Positions 45,001-54,108 of a stretch of DNA of 64,000 bases are shown piece after piece. Under the pieces are notes generated by a model. The model made no database searches and was not told where the DNA came from. It saw only the letters and a list, made by a program, of their open reading frames with translations. This stretch comes from Natribacillus halophilus (GTDB taxonomy: Bacteria; Bacillota; Bacilli; Bacillales; Marinococcaceae), in assembly GCF_900100185.1 (NCBI RefSeq), contig NZ_FNEN01000009.1:1-64000 (forward strand), given 5' to 3'. A program made the translations under genes and the position numbers. Positions within the stretch are counted from its first letter, which is position 1, and each line of letters begins with the position of its first letter.

Positions 45001-46370
45001 CCCGTGAATTATTCGGGGACGATAAGGTGTTTCGAGCCGGCACGATTGGCACGGTCGCCGATAAAACGGCTTATGGGTTCGTGCGTGGCTATCAGACCGA
45101 CCAAAATATCGGGCACTTGCGCGGCGCTGAAATCGATCGCCTCGTGGATGGGTGTACAGGCGCAAAACGAAATACGGGCCAGCACCCGGGCGGAATCATC
45201 GTCGTACCTGAAGACCACGATATTCATGATTTCACCCCGGTGCAATATCCCGCCGATGATAAAAATGCAAGCTGGAAGACGACCCATTTTGATTTTCACT
45301 CCATCGATGACAATCTGCTGAAACTCGATATTCTCGGCCATGATGATCCGACGGTCATACGGATGCTGCAGGATTTAAGCGGGATTGACCCGCAAGATGT
45401 GCCCATTGACGATCCGGAAGTGATGCGTATTTTTGAAGGACCGGAAGTGCTCGGCGTAACCCCTGAACAAATCATGTGTAAAACCGGGACCTACGGGATT
45501 CCCGAGTTTGGCACCCGCTTCGTTCGGCAAATGCTGGAAGAAACGAAGCCACAGACATTTTCCGAACTCCTGCAAATTTCCGGGCTTTCCCATGGGGCGG
45601 ACGTCTGGGTCGGAAACGCCGACGAACTCATCCGTGACGGCATTTGCGAATTAAAAGACGTCATCGGTCTGCGCGATAACATCATGGTGAATTTGATTTA
45701 TAAGGGACTTGAGCCTTCCCTTGCCTTTAAGATCACAGAATTCGTCCGTAAAGGACGGGGACTGGAGCCGGAATGGATCGAGGAAATGAAAAAGCATGAC
45801 ATCCCGGACTGGTATATTGAGTCATGCAAAAAAATCAAGTATATGTTCCCGAAGGCCCACGCGGCTGCGTATGTATTGATGGCAGTTCGGATCGCTTATT
45901 TCAAGGTCCACTATCCGATCCTCTTCTACGCGACCTATTTCAGCGTACGGGCCGCCGATTTCGAGCTCGAAACGATGCAAAAAGGCAGCACCGCGATCCG
46001 CGCCCGCATCGAGGATATTCAGGCGAAAGGCTTCGAGGCCGCTCCAAAAGAGAAAAGCCTGGTCACGGTTTTGGAACTGGCCCTGGAAATGACCGAACGG
46101 GGATATTCGTTCGGAAAGATCGACCTCTATCGTTCCGAAGCCAGTACATTTATCGTCGATGGTGACACCTTGATCCCTCCGTTCGGCGCGCTGGAAGGCG
46201 TGGGTGCGAACGCGGCCAAAAATATTGTGGAGGCACGATCAGACGGCGAATTTTTGTCGAAAGAAGACTTGCAACAAAAGAGCAAGGCGACCAAAAATGT
46301 CATTCAACTTTTGGACGCCCATGGTTGTCTGGAAGGGTTACCGGAATCGAACCAGCTTTCGTTGTTCTAA
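42072..46370 (+). CDS. polC: DNA polymerase III PolC-type catalytic subunit
   Basis: Replicative polymerase of low-GC Gram-positive bacteria, 1432 residues. Domains in order: N-terminal domains and OB fold (to about 325), PHP domain start (IELHAHTTMSQMDGVAS, AITDHGVVQAFPEA), inserted DnaQ-like 3'-5' exonuclease (VFDVETTGLSAVYDT, VAHNASFDIGFI, HRAIYDTEA), rest of PHP, zinc cluster (CPGCCHS..CEQCG), palm with PDIDLNFSGE, and a helix-hairpin-helix end. It has a GAAAGGAG ribosome site. It is the last gene before the nusA operon. Confidence 0.97.
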   Translation: MDESAVRYERFQLLLEQIGIPAELGHTELSSGRIDKLDVYREKRTWHFTFRLEKPVTPSVIQLIQEKLQSGFQDIAAVDFSIVHDAGPVSSEHIAAYWPAILAKATDLPAHIAMQLERSTPAINGTALVLRCHSEVEATSLARQAGPALERAVTALGFEALTFSPQVEAATEEETRFLEQKKEEEQTKVIEAMMEKQKQEKPAEPAERKQLHIGYPIKDEPLPLTAIQDEERRVTIQGYVFAVETRELRSGRVLLTCKLTDYTDSLLVKMFSRDKEDIPLLNAVQKGMWLTARGSIQNDTFVRDLVMIANDITQISKAERMDEAPDNDKRIELHAHTTMSQMDGVASASEMVEKAADWGHEAVAITDHGVVQAFPEAYAAAKKKDIKLLYGMEAYLVDDGVPIAYNESERHLAQSAFVVFDVETTGLSAVYDTIIELAAVKVENGEIVDRFESFAQPHMPLPAKITELTGITDEMLTDASDVGEVLRQFADFVGDAGLVAHNASFDIGFINAGFKQQGWAESEQPVVDTLELARFLYPNMKNYRLNTLCKQFDIELVSHHRAIYDTEATAYLFMKMIRDAHEQGIVYHRELNDNIGQGDFYKNRPSHCTILVQNQTGLKNLYELVSLSHMSYFYRTPRIPRSKLVQHREGLLIGSGCDQGEVFETMMQKSAEEAEKVARFYDFIEIHPPDVYAPLLEREMVKSEAQLLDIIRKLTEVGERLERPVVATGNVHYLEPEDHIYRTIIVSSQGGGHPLSKQTLPKVHFRTTGEMLEAFSFLGEETAQNVVIHTPKSLAGQIEAIAPVPSGLYTPNIEGADEEMRDLTYGKAKRIYGSELPRIVEERLQKELESIIGHGYGVIYLISHKLVKRSLEDGYLVGSRGSVGSSFVATMADITEVNPLPPHYVCPGCCHSVFFDDGSVASGYDLPKQACEQCGTTYTREGQDIPFETFLGFEGKKVPDIDLNFSGEYQPIAHAYTRELFGDDKVFRAGTIGTVADKTAYGFVRGYQTDQNIGHLRGAEIDRLVDGCTGAKRNTGQHPGGIIVVPEDHDIHDFTPVQYPADDKNASWKTTHFDFHSIDDNLLKLDILGHDDPTVIRMLQDLSGIDPQDVPIDDPEVMRIFEGPEVLGVTPEQIMCKTGTYGIPEFGTRFVRQMLEETKPQTFSELLQISGLSHGADVWVGNADELIRDGICELKDVIGLRDNIMVNLIYKGLEPSLAFKITEFVRKGRGLEPEWIEEMKKHDIPDWYIESCKKIKYMFPKAHAAAYVLMAVRIAYFKVHYPILFYATYFSVRAADFELETMQKGSTAIRARIEDIQAKGFEAAPKEKSLVTVLELALEMTERGYSFGKIDLYRSEASTFIVDGDTLIPPFGALEGVGANAAKNIVEARSDGEFLSKEDLQQKSKATKNVIQLLDAHGCLEGLPESNQLSLF

Positions 46371-46449
46371 TTGCGAAGCACGATGTTTAGCAACGGTGCC
46401 AGCAGGCAAGAATAGTGAGTAGAAAACGATGAGGCAGGTTATCATTCGC

Positions 46450-46478
46450 TTGCATTCGTGCTGAATGTGTGATATTTT
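46450..46478 (+). promoter_or_regulatory. Candidate promoter of the rimP-nusA-infB operon
   Basis: TTGCAT (46450-46455), a 17-base spacer and TATTTT (46473-46478) with a TGA extension. It lies between polC and rimP. Confidence 0.5.
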
Positions 46479-46505
46479 ATCGTTGGACACAACGGATACG
46501 TATGG

Positions 46506-46537
46506 AGAAAGAGTGGGGCCTCGTTCCCACTCTTTCT
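46506..46537 (+). promoter_or_regulatory. Perfect leader hairpin upstream of rimP
   Basis: AGAAAGAGTGGG (46506-46517) and CCCACTCTTTCT (46526-46537) form a perfect 12-bp stem with an 8-base loop. There is no clean T-run after it, so it may be a leader structure, antiterminator target or weak terminator. Confidence 0.6.
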
Positions 46538-46576
46538 ACTTGTCTTATAGACATAAGCGAAGCGAGGAGGGAGCGT

Positions 46577-47044
46577 ATGGCAAACAATGTGAAGGAACGA
46601 GCGGCTGTGATCGCGCAACCGATTCTCGATGACCTCGATATGGAACTGGTCGATATCGAATATAAAAAAGAAGGACAAAACTGGGTTTTACGCGTATTTA
46701 TTGATAACGATGAAGGCGTAGGTCTGGAAGAATGCAGTCTCGTCAGTGAGCGTCTCAGCCAAAAGCTCGACGAAGAGGACCCGATTCCGGGGTTTTATTA
46801 TTTGGAAGTAAGCTCTCCCGGTGCAGAACGGCCGCTGAAAAACGCGAAAGATTTCGAAGGCGCTGTCGGCAAGAACGTATATGTAAAGACTTATGAACAG
46901 GTCGACGGTAAAAAAGTATTTGAAGGTTTACTCACGGCCTATGAGGGCGGAGAAGTCACGATCAATATTCGGGAAAAGACACGAACCAAAGCCTTTCAAG
47001 TACCGGAACGATTGATCGCCACTGCCCGTTTATCCGTATTATAG
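46577..47044 (+). CDS. rimP: Ribosome maturation factor RimP
   Basis: Needed for 30S subunit maturation. The 155-residue protein shows MELVDIEYKKEGQNWVLRVFID in its usual place, LEECSLVSERLSQKLDEEDP and LEVSSPGAERPLK. The longer frame from 46469 runs through the hairpin and is rejected; ATG 46577 has GAGGAGGGAG upstream. First gene of the nusA operon (ylxS in B. subtilis). Confidence 0.95.
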   Translation: MANNVKERAAVIAQPILDDLDMELVDIEYKKEGQNWVLRVFIDNDEGVGLEECSLVSERLSQKLDEEDPIPGFYYLEVSSPGAERPLKNAKDFEGAVGKNVYVKTYEQVDGKKVFEGLLTAYEGGEVTINIREKTRTKAFQVPERLIATARLSVL

Positions 47045-47102
47045 TTAAGATCAAAGAGGACAAAACGCGAAGGCGCGTTCACTGAAAGGGGATCAAGTAG
47101 TT

Positions 47103-48278
47103 ATGAACAGCGACTTCTTGGAAGCTTTAACGACACTGGAAGAAGATAAAGGCATCGAAAAGGAAATCGTGCTCGAAGCCATCGAAGCGGCCTTGATTTC
47201 AGCTTATAAGCGTAATTTTAGCCAGGCACCCAATGTCCGCGTCGATATAAACCGCGATAATGGCGAAATTAAAGTGTTTGCCCGCAAACAAGTGGTCGAA
47301 GAAGTTTTCGACCCCCGAATGGAAATTTCTGTTGAAGCTTCCAGGGAATATAGTGTACATTATGGCCTTGATGACGTCGTTGAAATTGAGGTGACACCGA
47401 AAAATTTCGGAAGAATCGCCGCGCAAACGGCTAAACAAGTCGTTACGCAACGGGTACGCGAAGCGGAGAGAGGTATCATCTATTCGGAATTTATCGATCG
47501 TGAAGAAGACATTATGACCGGGATCGTGCAACGACAGGATCATCGCTTTATTTATGTTGATTTGGGGAAAGTGGAGGCGATCCTCCCCCAAAGCGAGCAG
47601 ATGCCGAATGAAACGTATCAGCATAATGACCGGATCAAGTCCTTTATTACGAAAGTGGAAAAGACGACAAAGGGTCCGCAAATCATGATTTCACGCACCC
47701 ATCCCGGTCTTTTAAAGCGATTGTTTGAACTTGAAGTTCCGGAAATATATGATGGAACTGTCGAGGTTCGGTCCGTGGCCAGGGAAGCCGGCGACCGTTC
47801 CAAAATCTCCGTTCACGCTGAAGACCCCGAAGTGGACCCGGTCGGATCCTGTGTCGGGCAGCGCGGCCAACGCGTACAGGCGATTGTCAATGAACTGAAA
47901 GGTGAAAAAATCGATATCGTCCATTTTTCCAACAACCCGGTGAACTACGTCGGAAATGCTTTAAGTCCGTCCAACGTACTCGATGTCCAGGTGGATGAAG
48001 AAGAGAAAAGTACCCTCGTCATCGTTCCCGATTATCAGCTCTCGCTCGCGATTGGCAAACGCGGACAAAACGCACGGCTCGCCGCTAAACTTACGGGCTG
48101 GAAAATCGATATTAAAAGTTATTCCGAGGCGGAGGAACAAGGGTTATATGATCCGGCTACCGCCCGCGTCCCCGGGGAACCCGAGACTGCCAGCGCGGGC
48201 GACGAAGATTGGGATGTTGAGGAAGACCTCGGGGATGAGCGATGGGATAGCGAGCCCGTTGAGGAGAAAGAAGAATGA
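47103..48278 (+). CDS. nusA: Transcription termination/antitermination protein NusA
   Basis: The 391-residue protein has the N-terminal RNA polymerase-binding domain (to about 130), an S1 domain (IMTGIVQRQDHRFIYVDLG), and two KH domains (CVGQRGQRVQAIVNELKGEK in part, then LAIGKRGQNARLAAKLTGW), with an acidic tail and no C-terminal acidic repeats of the enterobacterial type. It overlaps ylxR by 4 bases. Confidence 0.97.
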   Translation: MNSDFLEALTTLEEDKGIEKEIVLEAIEAALISAYKRNFSQAPNVRVDINRDNGEIKVFARKQVVEEVFDPRMEISVEASREYSVHYGLDDVVEIEVTPKNFGRIAAQTAKQVVTQRVREAERGIIYSEFIDREEDIMTGIVQRQDHRFIYVDLGKVEAILPQSEQMPNETYQHNDRIKSFITKVEKTTKGPQIMISRTHPGLLKRLFELEVPEIYDGTVEVRSVAREAGDRSKISVHAEDPEVDPVGSCVGQRGQRVQAIVNELKGEKIDIVHFSNNPVNYVGNALSPSNVLDVQVDEEEKSTLVIVPDYQLSLAIGKRGQNARLAAKLTGWKIDIKSYSEAEEQGLYDPATARVPGEPETASAGDEDWDVEEDLGDERWDSEPVEEKEE

Positions 48279-48538
48279 AAAAACGCAAAACCCCTTTACG
48301 AAAATGCATCGTCACCGGGGAAATGAAAGCAAAGAAAGAGCTCGTAAGAATCGTGCGCGGAACCGACGGCCAGGTATCCGTGGACCCGTCGGGCAAGAAG
48401 AATGGCCGCGGCGCCTACATTACAAACACAGGGGAATGTTTTCAACATGCGAAACAGAAAGATCTGTTATCCCGACACTTAAAAGTGAATGTGGATAAAG
48501 AAACGTATGAAAGGCTGGAGACAGAACGTCTTCAATGA
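48275..48538 (+). CDS. rnpM: RNase P modulator RnpM (YlxR)
   Basis: The 87-residue YlxR-family protein contains the CIVTGEMKAKKELVRIVR and NGRGAYITNTGECF motifs. B. subtilis YlxR has been reported to bind and modulate RNase P RNA. ATGA overlap with nusA and with ylxQ on the other side. Confidence 0.93.
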   Translation: MKKRKTPLRKCIVTGEMKAKKELVRIVRGTDGQVSVDPSGKKNGRGAYITNTGECFQHAKQKDLLSRHLKVNVDKETYERLETERLQ

Positions 48539-48876
48539 CATTTATGATGCAAACATTTTATCAGTTTCTCGGGCTTGCTGCCCGCGCCAATAAAATTTCG
48601 AGCGGTGAAGACACCGTCACGCGCGGTATCAAGACCCACCGTTTTCATGTCGTTCTTATTTTCGAGGACGCCTCACCGAACACACACAAAAAATTTAAAG
48701 ATAAATGCCGATATTATCACGTTCCGCTTTTGCAAGTCGGAACGCGCCAGATGCTCGGTACTTCCATCGGGAAGGAGGAGCGCGTGGTCATCGGCATCAC
48801 AGATAAAGGGTTTGCAAATAAATTGATCCAGATGGAGGATCACCGGATGGAGGATCACCGGATGGAAGATCAATAG
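48535..48876 (+). CDS. ylxQ: L7Ae-family ribosomal protein YlxQ, with C-terminal pentapeptide repeats
   Basis: L7Ae/L30e/Gadd45-type kink-turn RNA-binding protein of 113 residues: FLGLAARANKISSGEDTV, VVLIFEDASPNTHKKF, VPLLQVGTRQMLGTSIGK. The last 15 residues come from three tandem copies of a 15-base unit at 48831-48875, giving RMEDH twice and a variant MEDQ end. It overlaps ylxR by 4 bases. Confidence 0.92.
   Translation: MTFMMQTFYQFLGLAARANKISSGEDTVTRGIKTHRFHVVLIFEDASPNTHKKFKDKCRYYHVPLLQVGTRQMLGTSIGKEERVVIGITDKGFANKLIQMEDHRMEDHRMEDQ
48831..48875 (+). repeat. 15-bp tandem repeat in the end of ylxQ
   Basis: Three consecutive copies of GATGGAGGATCACCG, the first two identical and the third diverged (GATGGAAGATCAATA). 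In frame, it encodes a repeated Met-Glu-Asp-His-Arg tail and supplies the stop. Confidence 0.9.
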
Positions 48877-48894
48877 AAGCAGGAGGTCGTGTAT

Positions 48895-51057
48895 ATGCCG
48901 AAAATGCGAGTATATGAATATGCCAGGTCCGTCAATCGGCCGAGTAAGGACGTCGTCGCCGACTTAAAGGCGAAAAATATAGCCGTGAGCAACCACATGT
49001 CTGTCATTGATGATGAGCAGATCGCGCAGCTGGAGCAAGCGCAGCCAGCGAAGAAACAAGAGGAACGCCCGGGAGGAAACAGGCAAACGAAACAATCGAA
49101 GCCCAAACAGGGCAATGAAGCCTCACGCCCCCAGAACAATAACCAGAAAACGAACCAGGGGAATAAAGCCCAGGGGAACAAACAGCGCGGCAAGAAAAAT
49201 AACGCGCAGCAGCGGTCCCAGCAACGAGGCGGGAATCACGGTCCGGGCCGGAGAGGCAAAAGCAATAAAAACCAAAAACGACGGACGAAAGAAGCGCCAA
49301 AAATGCCGGAAAAGATCACATTCGCCGGGAGCTTAACCGTGGCGGAACTCGCGGAAAAATTAACCAAAAGCACCTCAGAGATCATCAAAAAGCTCATGGG
49401 CTTAGGGGTTATGGCAACGAAAAATGAAGAGCTGGATAAAACGTCCATCGAGCTGATTGCCCATGATTTCGGCGTGGAAGTGGAAGAAGAAGAGGTTATC
49501 GACGAACTCGATATTGAACGTTACGAAGAAGCCGATGATCCGGAGGATTTACAGGAGCGGGCACCCGTCGTTACGATTATGGGCCATGTTGACCACGGGA
49601 AAACGACGTTGCTCGACGGGATTCGCAAAACGAAGGTCACCGACACGGAAGCCGGCGGCATCACCCAGCACATCGGCGCTTATCAAGTCGAAGAAGACGG
49701 GAAAAGGGTAACGTTCCTCGATACCCCGGGACACGCGGCTTTTACAACGATGCGCGCACGCGGCGCCCAGGCGACCGATATCACGATTCTCGTCGTCGCT
49801 GCCGATGATGGGGTCATGCCGCAAACGGTTGAAGCATTGAACCATGCGAAGGCGGCGGAAGTCCCGATTATCGTAGCCGTGAACAAAACCGACAAGGAAA
49901 ACGCCAATCCCGACCGCGTCATGCAGGAGCTAACCGAATATGAACTCGTTCCGGAAGCGTGGGGCGGCGATACGATCTTCGTCAACGTTTCGGCCGTTAA
50001 CGGTGGAGGCATCGATGAACTTTTGGAAATGATTCTGCTCGTGGCCGAAATTGAAGAGTTAAAAGCCAATCCATCGAAGCGGGCACAAGGAACCGTCGTC
50101 GAAGCGGAACTCGACAGAGGTCGCGGACCGGTAGCTACCCTGCTCGTGCAAGGGGGAACGCTGAAAGTCGGCGATCCCATCGTTGTCGGTTATACGTATG
50201 GGCGTGTCCGGGCCATGATGAGCGATGTTGGCCTTCGTGTGACAGAAGCGGGTCCGTCGACACCCGTGGAAGTTACCGGACTGAACGGTGTTCCACAAGC
50301 GGGCGATCAGTTCCTCGTCTTCGCGGATGAGAAAAAAGCCAAACAAATCGGAGAAGGGCGCGCCATCCGTGCGAAAGAAGCGCAGCGCAAACAAACATCC
50401 CGCGTGAGTCTTGATGACTTGTACAACCAGATTCAGGAAGGTGAAATCAAGGAAATCAACCTCATCATAAAAGCGGATGTGCAAGGATCCGTGGAAGCGG
50501 TTCGTGGCTCCCTCGAGAAAATTGATGTCGCCGGCGTGAAGGTGAATGTTATTCATACCGGCGTCGGGGCGGTTACGGAATCGGATGTGATCCTTGCTTC
50601 TGCGTCCAACGCGATCATCATTGGCTTTAATGTCCGTCCCGGGACGAACGCGAAACAGACGGCTGAATCGGAAAACGTCGATGTCCGTCTCTACCGCGTC
50701 ATTTACAACGCGATTGAAGAGATCGAGGCGGCGATGAAAGGACTCCTCGACCCTGAATATGAAGAAAAGGTCATCGGACATGTGGAAGTAAGGCAAACGT
50801 TTAAAGTATCACGTATAGGAACGATCGCCGGGAGTTATGTCACAGATGGCAAGATTACCCGTAATGCCAACGCACGGGTCATGCGGGACGGCGTCGTTAT
50901 TTACGACGGCACAATTGCGGACCTCAAACGTTTTAAGGATGACGTCCGGGAAGTGAGCAACAACTATGAATGCGGCATTACGCTGGCCAAATTTAATGAC
51001 GTGCAAGAGGGAGATACCATTGAAGCCTATGTGATGGAAGAAGTTCCGCGCACATGA
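48895..51057 (+). CDS. infB: Translation initiation factor IF-2
   Basis: The 720-residue GTPase places initiator tRNA on the ribosome. The N-terminal IF2N domain ([17 protein letters not shown]) is followed by a basic Gln/Asn/Lys-rich linker (about 50-145), a second IF2N and the G domain: [32 protein letters not shown]. Domains II-IV follow. ATG 48895 is chosen because AGGAGG is 8 bases upstream. Confidence 0.97.
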   Translation: MPKMRVYEYARSVNRPSKDVVADLKAKNIAVSNHMSVIDDEQIAQLEQAQPAKKQEERPGGNRQTKQSKPKQGNEASRPQNNNQKTNQGNKAQGNKQRGKKNNAQQRSQQRGGNHGPGRRGKSNKNQKRRTKEAPKMPEKITFAGSLTVAELAEKLTKSTSEIIKKLMGLGVMATKNEELDKTSIELIAHDFGVEVEEEEVIDELDIERYEEADDPEDLQERAPVVTIMGHVDHGKTTLLDGIRKTKVTDTEAGGITQHIGAYQVEEDGKRVTFLDTPGHAAFTTMRARGAQATDITILVVAADDGVMPQTVEALNHAKAAEVPIIVAVNKTDKENANPDRVMQELTEYELVPEAWGGDTIFVNVSAVNGGGIDELLEMILLVAEIEELKANPSKRAQGTVVEAELDRGRGPVATLLVQGGTLKVGDPIVVGYTYGRVRAMMSDVGLRVTEAGPSTPVEVTGLNGVPQAGDQFLVFADEKKAKQIGEGRAIRAKEAQRKQTSRVSLDDLYNQIQEGEIKEINLIIKADVQGSVEAVRGSLEKIDVAGVKVNVIHTGVGAVTESDVILASASNAIIIGFNVRPGTNAKQTAESENVDVRLYRVIYNAIEEIEAAMKGLLDPEYEEKVIGHVEVRQTFKVSRIGTIAGSYVTDGKITRNANARVMRDGVVIYDGTIADLKRFKDDVREVSNNYECGITLAKFNDVQEGDTIEAYVMEEVPRT

Positions 51058-51329
51058 TCGGCCTCGTCCATTGTGAATGCTTTTTGCCGGAATGTTATTC
51101 CCTAAAGGAGAAACGTTCAATCCTGCAGAGTCTTATCACCCGCGCGCGCCGATTGAATATCTCCATTTCGGGGATGGACCACCAGGATGTATGGCAACGG
51201 ACAACGCTTGCTATTGCCTGTATTAACAACAGTCGCAAGGTGATTGAAAAAGAACTTGACCACGTTCTTAAGCTGATCGATCACAGTGAAGGCATCGAAT
51301 GTCATTCCGTCCAGTATGAATGGCTGTAG
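51054..51329 (+). CDS. ylxP: YlxP family protein (DUF503)
   Basis: The 91-residue protein has the DUF503 features [21 protein letters not shown], in two parts, and the C-terminal [17 protein letters not shown]. It lies between infB and rbfA in Bacillus. The overlap ATGA with infB suggests coupling. A role in ribosome assembly has been proposed for the family but I cannot confirm it here. Confidence 0.9.
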   Translation: MIGLVHCECFLPECYSLKEKRSILQSLITRARRLNISISGMDHQDVWQRTTLAIACINNSRKVIEKELDHVLKLIDHSEGIECHSVQYEWL

Positions 51330-51343
51330 GAAGGAGCATAACG

Positions 51344-51691
51344 ATGAGTCAGATGCGTGCACAACGAGTTGGCGAGCAAATGAAGAAGGAAATGAGCGAT
51401 ATTCTTATGCGGGAAGTGAAAGATCCCCGCGTGGATTTCGTTACCGTCACCGGGGTTGACGTTACCGGCGATCTGCAGCAAGCAACGGTATTTGTCACCG
51501 TGCTCGGGGAGCCTGAGGAACAGGAAGAGGCTTTAAGGGGACTGCAAAAAGCGAGAGGGTTCATCCGTTCCGAGATCGGCAAGCGCATCCAACTGCGCAA
51601 GACCCCGGAGATCGATTTTGATTTTGACGAATCGATCGCCTACGGCAATCACATTGAACAATTGCTCAAGGATCTGAAAAAAGAAGATTAA
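51344..51691 (+). CDS. rbfA: Ribosome-binding factor A
   Basis: KH-like 30S maturation factor, 115 residues: [50 protein letters not shown] 51344 follows GAAGGAG; the longer frame from 51320 overlaps the ylxP end and is rejected. Confidence 0.96.
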   Translation: MSQMRAQRVGEQMKKEMSDILMREVKDPRVDFVTVTGVDVTGDLQQATVFVTVLGEPEEQEEALRGLQKARGFIRSEIGKRIQLRKTPEIDFDFDESIAYGNHIEQLLKDLKKED

Positions 51692-51718
51692 GCGGATACC
51701 GATTCAGGAGGAGAAAAT

Positions 51719-52642
51719 ATGGTCGTGAGTGGTATTCTGCCGTTGGCAAAACCTGCCGGGATGACGTCCCACGATTGTGTGCTCCTGGCCCGTCGTTGGT
51801 TTAAGACGCGGGAGGTTGGTCACACGGGTACCCTTGATCCTGATGTCGAGGGGGTTCTTCCCCTTTGCATTGGACGGGCGACCAAGCTCGTGCCCATACT
51901 AATGGAAAGCTCTAAAGTCTATGAAGGCACGATGGCTCTGGGAAGCACAACGACGACAGAAGATGCCAGTGGTGAAGTCATCAGCCGCGCCCGCGTACCT
52001 GGGGAGATCCCCGAGGAGCAACTGCAGCGTGTATTCAACTCGCTCGTCGGAGACATACAGCAAGTGCCACCCATGTATTCGGCGGTGAAGGTTAACGGCA
52101 AACGGCTCTATGAATATGCCCGGGCGGGGGAGGCGGTTGAACGTCCGCTTCGATCCGTCACCGTTCACGCACTCCGTCGTTCAGGAGAAACGAGTTGGTC
52201 GCCGGACGGGGAGCATCTCTGCATTCCGTTTTCTGTCGTATGTTCAAAAGGGACATACGTCAGAACGCTCGCGGTGGAAGCGGGAGAACGATTAGGGTAC
52301 CCTGCCCACTTGTCTCAGTTGAAAAGAACAGAGAGCGCGGGCATTGAACGCCCTCGATGTACGAGCATCGCCGAAATGGAAAGGCGGGCGAATGCCGGAG
52401 ATGCCGAGCAAGCGCTGCTTTCCGTTGAATATGTTCTACGCCACTGTCAGCACTACGAAGTGAGCCATCGGGAAGCGGAGAAAATTAAAAACGGGGCTGT
52501 TTTGCGAACAGGTGACTATCCACACGCCGAACGCCTTGTTTTTACCCACGACGATCGGGCGCTGGCGATTTATGTGCCCCATCCCAGAAAAGAGGGCATG
52601 ATCAAACCAGAAGTGATGCTAAGTCCGGAGTCTGGCCAGTAA
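51719..52642 (+). CDS. truB: tRNA pseudouridine(55) synthase TruB
   Basis: Makes pseudouridine 55 in the T-loop of tRNAs. The 307-residue protein has LPLAKPAGMTSHDCV, the catalytic Asp in GHTGTLDPDVEGVLPL, PPMYSAVKVNGKRLYEYAR and a C-terminal PUA-like region. Ribosome site AGGAGGAG. Confidence 0.96.
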   Translation: MVVSGILPLAKPAGMTSHDCVLLARRWFKTREVGHTGTLDPDVEGVLPLCIGRATKLVPILMESSKVYEGTMALGSTTTTEDASGEVISRARVPGEIPEEQLQRVFNSLVGDIQQVPPMYSAVKVNGKRLYEYARAGEAVERPLRSVTVHALRRSGETSWSPDGEHLCIPFSVVCSKGTYVRTLAVEAGERLGYPAHLSQLKRTESAGIERPRCTSIAEMERRANAGDAEQALLSVEYVLRHCQHYEVSHREAEKIKNGAVLRTGDYPHAERLVFTHDDRALAIYVPHPRKEGMIKPEVMLSPESGQ

Positions 52643-52656
52643 GGGGGTAAGAAGAG

Positions 52657-53610
52657 ATGCAAGTGGAATATTTACGAGCGGGATTAGCAATGGGCGACCG
52701 TGAAAAGCGCCCCCCTGTGGTACTGGCGCTTGGCTATTTCGATGGAGTTCATGAAGGGCATGAGAAAGTGATTGAAACCGCCCGGGAAACAGCAGAAACC
52801 ATAGGCGCCGAAACAGGGGTTTTAACGTTTAACCCCCACCCGCGTACCGTTCTTGCCAAGGAATATGAAGGCGTGGATTACCCGGAACTGACACCCTTGC
52901 CGGAAAAAGAAGACCGCATTCGTGCATTGGCTGTGGATCGACTATACGTCGTTACCTTTGACAAAACGCTTGCCTCCCTTTCACCGCAACAATTTGTCGA
53001 TCAGTATATCATTCCCTTACATGCTGTCCACGTCGTTGCCGGTTTTGACTTTTCCTACGGCCAATACGGAAAAGGGAACATGGAAACACTGCCTGCCCAA
53101 GCCCGCGGACGATTTGAGACGACCGTTGTAACGAAGTGGGAACAGGGCGGGGAAAAAGTGAGTTCCACGCGGATTCGCCAATGTATAGATGCCGGAGAAT
53201 TGGAGGAAGCGAGAGCGTTATTAAAACGCCCGCACGCCGTTCGTGGAGAAGTGGTAGAAGGCGATAAACGCGGACGGGAACTCGGTTTTCCAACCGCCAA
53301 TATCGTCCCCGGCCATACTTATGTTGTGCCACCGGCCGGTGTTTACTGTGTAAATGTGCGGATGGATGGAAGGGATTATCCGGCCGTCTGTAATTTCGGC
53401 TACCGGCCGACGTTTCATGATCAGCAGCCAGAGCCTGTCATCGAAGCCCATCTACTCGCATTTAATGAAAATATATATGGGAAACAGGTGGAACTGCAAT
53501 GGTTAAAAATGCTTCGACCCGAAGAAAAGTACGATTCGGCCGCGGCATTAATCGCGCAGATGGAAGAGGACAAGAGAGACGCTATGCACTATTTTGGCAT
53601 TGAACGTTAA
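52657..53610 (+). CDS. ribF: Bifunctional riboflavin kinase / FAD synthetase
   Basis: Phosphorylates riboflavin and adenylates FMN. The 317-residue protein has the N-terminal nucleotidyltransferase domain (ALGYFDGVHEGHEKVI, TFNPHPRTVLA, FSYGQYGKGN, VSSTRIRQ) and the C-terminal kinase domain (GDKRGRELGFPTANI, VCNFGYRPTF). It follows truB as in other Bacillaceae; last gene of this operon. Confidence 0.96.
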   Translation: MQVEYLRAGLAMGDREKRPPVVLALGYFDGVHEGHEKVIETARETAETIGAETGVLTFNPHPRTVLAKEYEGVDYPELTPLPEKEDRIRALAVDRLYVVTFDKTLASLSPQQFVDQYIIPLHAVHVVAGFDFSYGQYGKGNMETLPAQARGRFETTVVTKWEQGGEKVSSTRIRQCIDAGELEEARALLKRPHAVRGEVVEGDKRGRELGFPTANIVPGHTYVVPPAGVYCVNVRMDGRDYPAVCNFGYRPTFHDQQPEPVIEAHLLAFNENIYGKQVELQWLKMLRPEEKYDSAAALIAQMEEDKRDAMHYFGIER

Positions 53611-53652
53611 TCAACCCTTGCATTCTTATAAAAAAAAAGGTATCGTATTCGT

Positions 53653-53727
53653 TGTGGTCTCTTGCATTGACCACAGGTCCACTTGCTTGGCTCACGCGCG
53701 CCACCGGCGGTAAGCGAGGGAAGTGGA
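53653..53727 (+). promoter_or_regulatory. Probable S15-binding leader of rpsO
   Basis: Two stems are clear: TGTGGTC (53653-53659) with GACCACA (53669-53675), and TCCACTT-GCTT (53678-53688) with AAGC..AAGTGGA (53712-53727), with further pairing of the GC-rich interior. The layout resembles Bacillus rpsO leaders that S15 binds to repress its own synthesis. Confidence 0.55.
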
Positions 53728-53752
53728 GAAATAAAAAAAGGAGGTGGAAAGG

Positions 53753-54022
53753 ATGGCTTTAACACAGGAACGTAAACAGGAGATCGTCGATACGTATAAG
53801 ACACACGATACGGATACCGGCTCTCCGGAGGTACAAATCGCTATCCTTACGGAACAAATCGTTGACTTAAACCGACATTTGCAAACGCATGATAAAGATC
53901 ATCATTCTCGCCGCGGCTTGCTCAAAATGGTCGGGAAGCGTCGCAATCTGCTTACGTATCTGCGCAAAAAGGATATTACAAGATACCGGGATATTATCCG
54001 CAAGCTGGGCTTACGTCGCTAA
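53753..54022 (+). CDS. rpsO: 30S ribosomal protein S15
   Basis: The 89-residue protein begins [19 protein letters not shown] and has [34 protein letters not shown] and [23 protein letters not shown] precedes ATG 53753. It has its own leader and terminator. Confidence 0.98.
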   Translation: MALTQERKQEIVDTYKTHDTDTGSPEVQIAILTEQIVDLNRHLQTHDKDHHSRRGLLKMVGKRRNLLTYLRKKDITRYRDIIRKLGLRR

Positions 54023-54047
54023 CGGCCGCTTGCCACGGAATTCAGCC

Positions 54048-54075
54048 AAAAGCGGGAAGCGTTCCCGCTTTTTTT
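54048..54075 (+). terminator. Rho-independent terminator after rpsO
   Basis: AAAGCGGGAA pairs with TTCCCGCTTT around a short loop, followed by a T-run. It lies between rpsO and pnp. Confidence 0.9.
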
Positions 54076-54108
54076 ACAAACACAATAACCAGTAAAGGAG
54101 GTTTCTGC

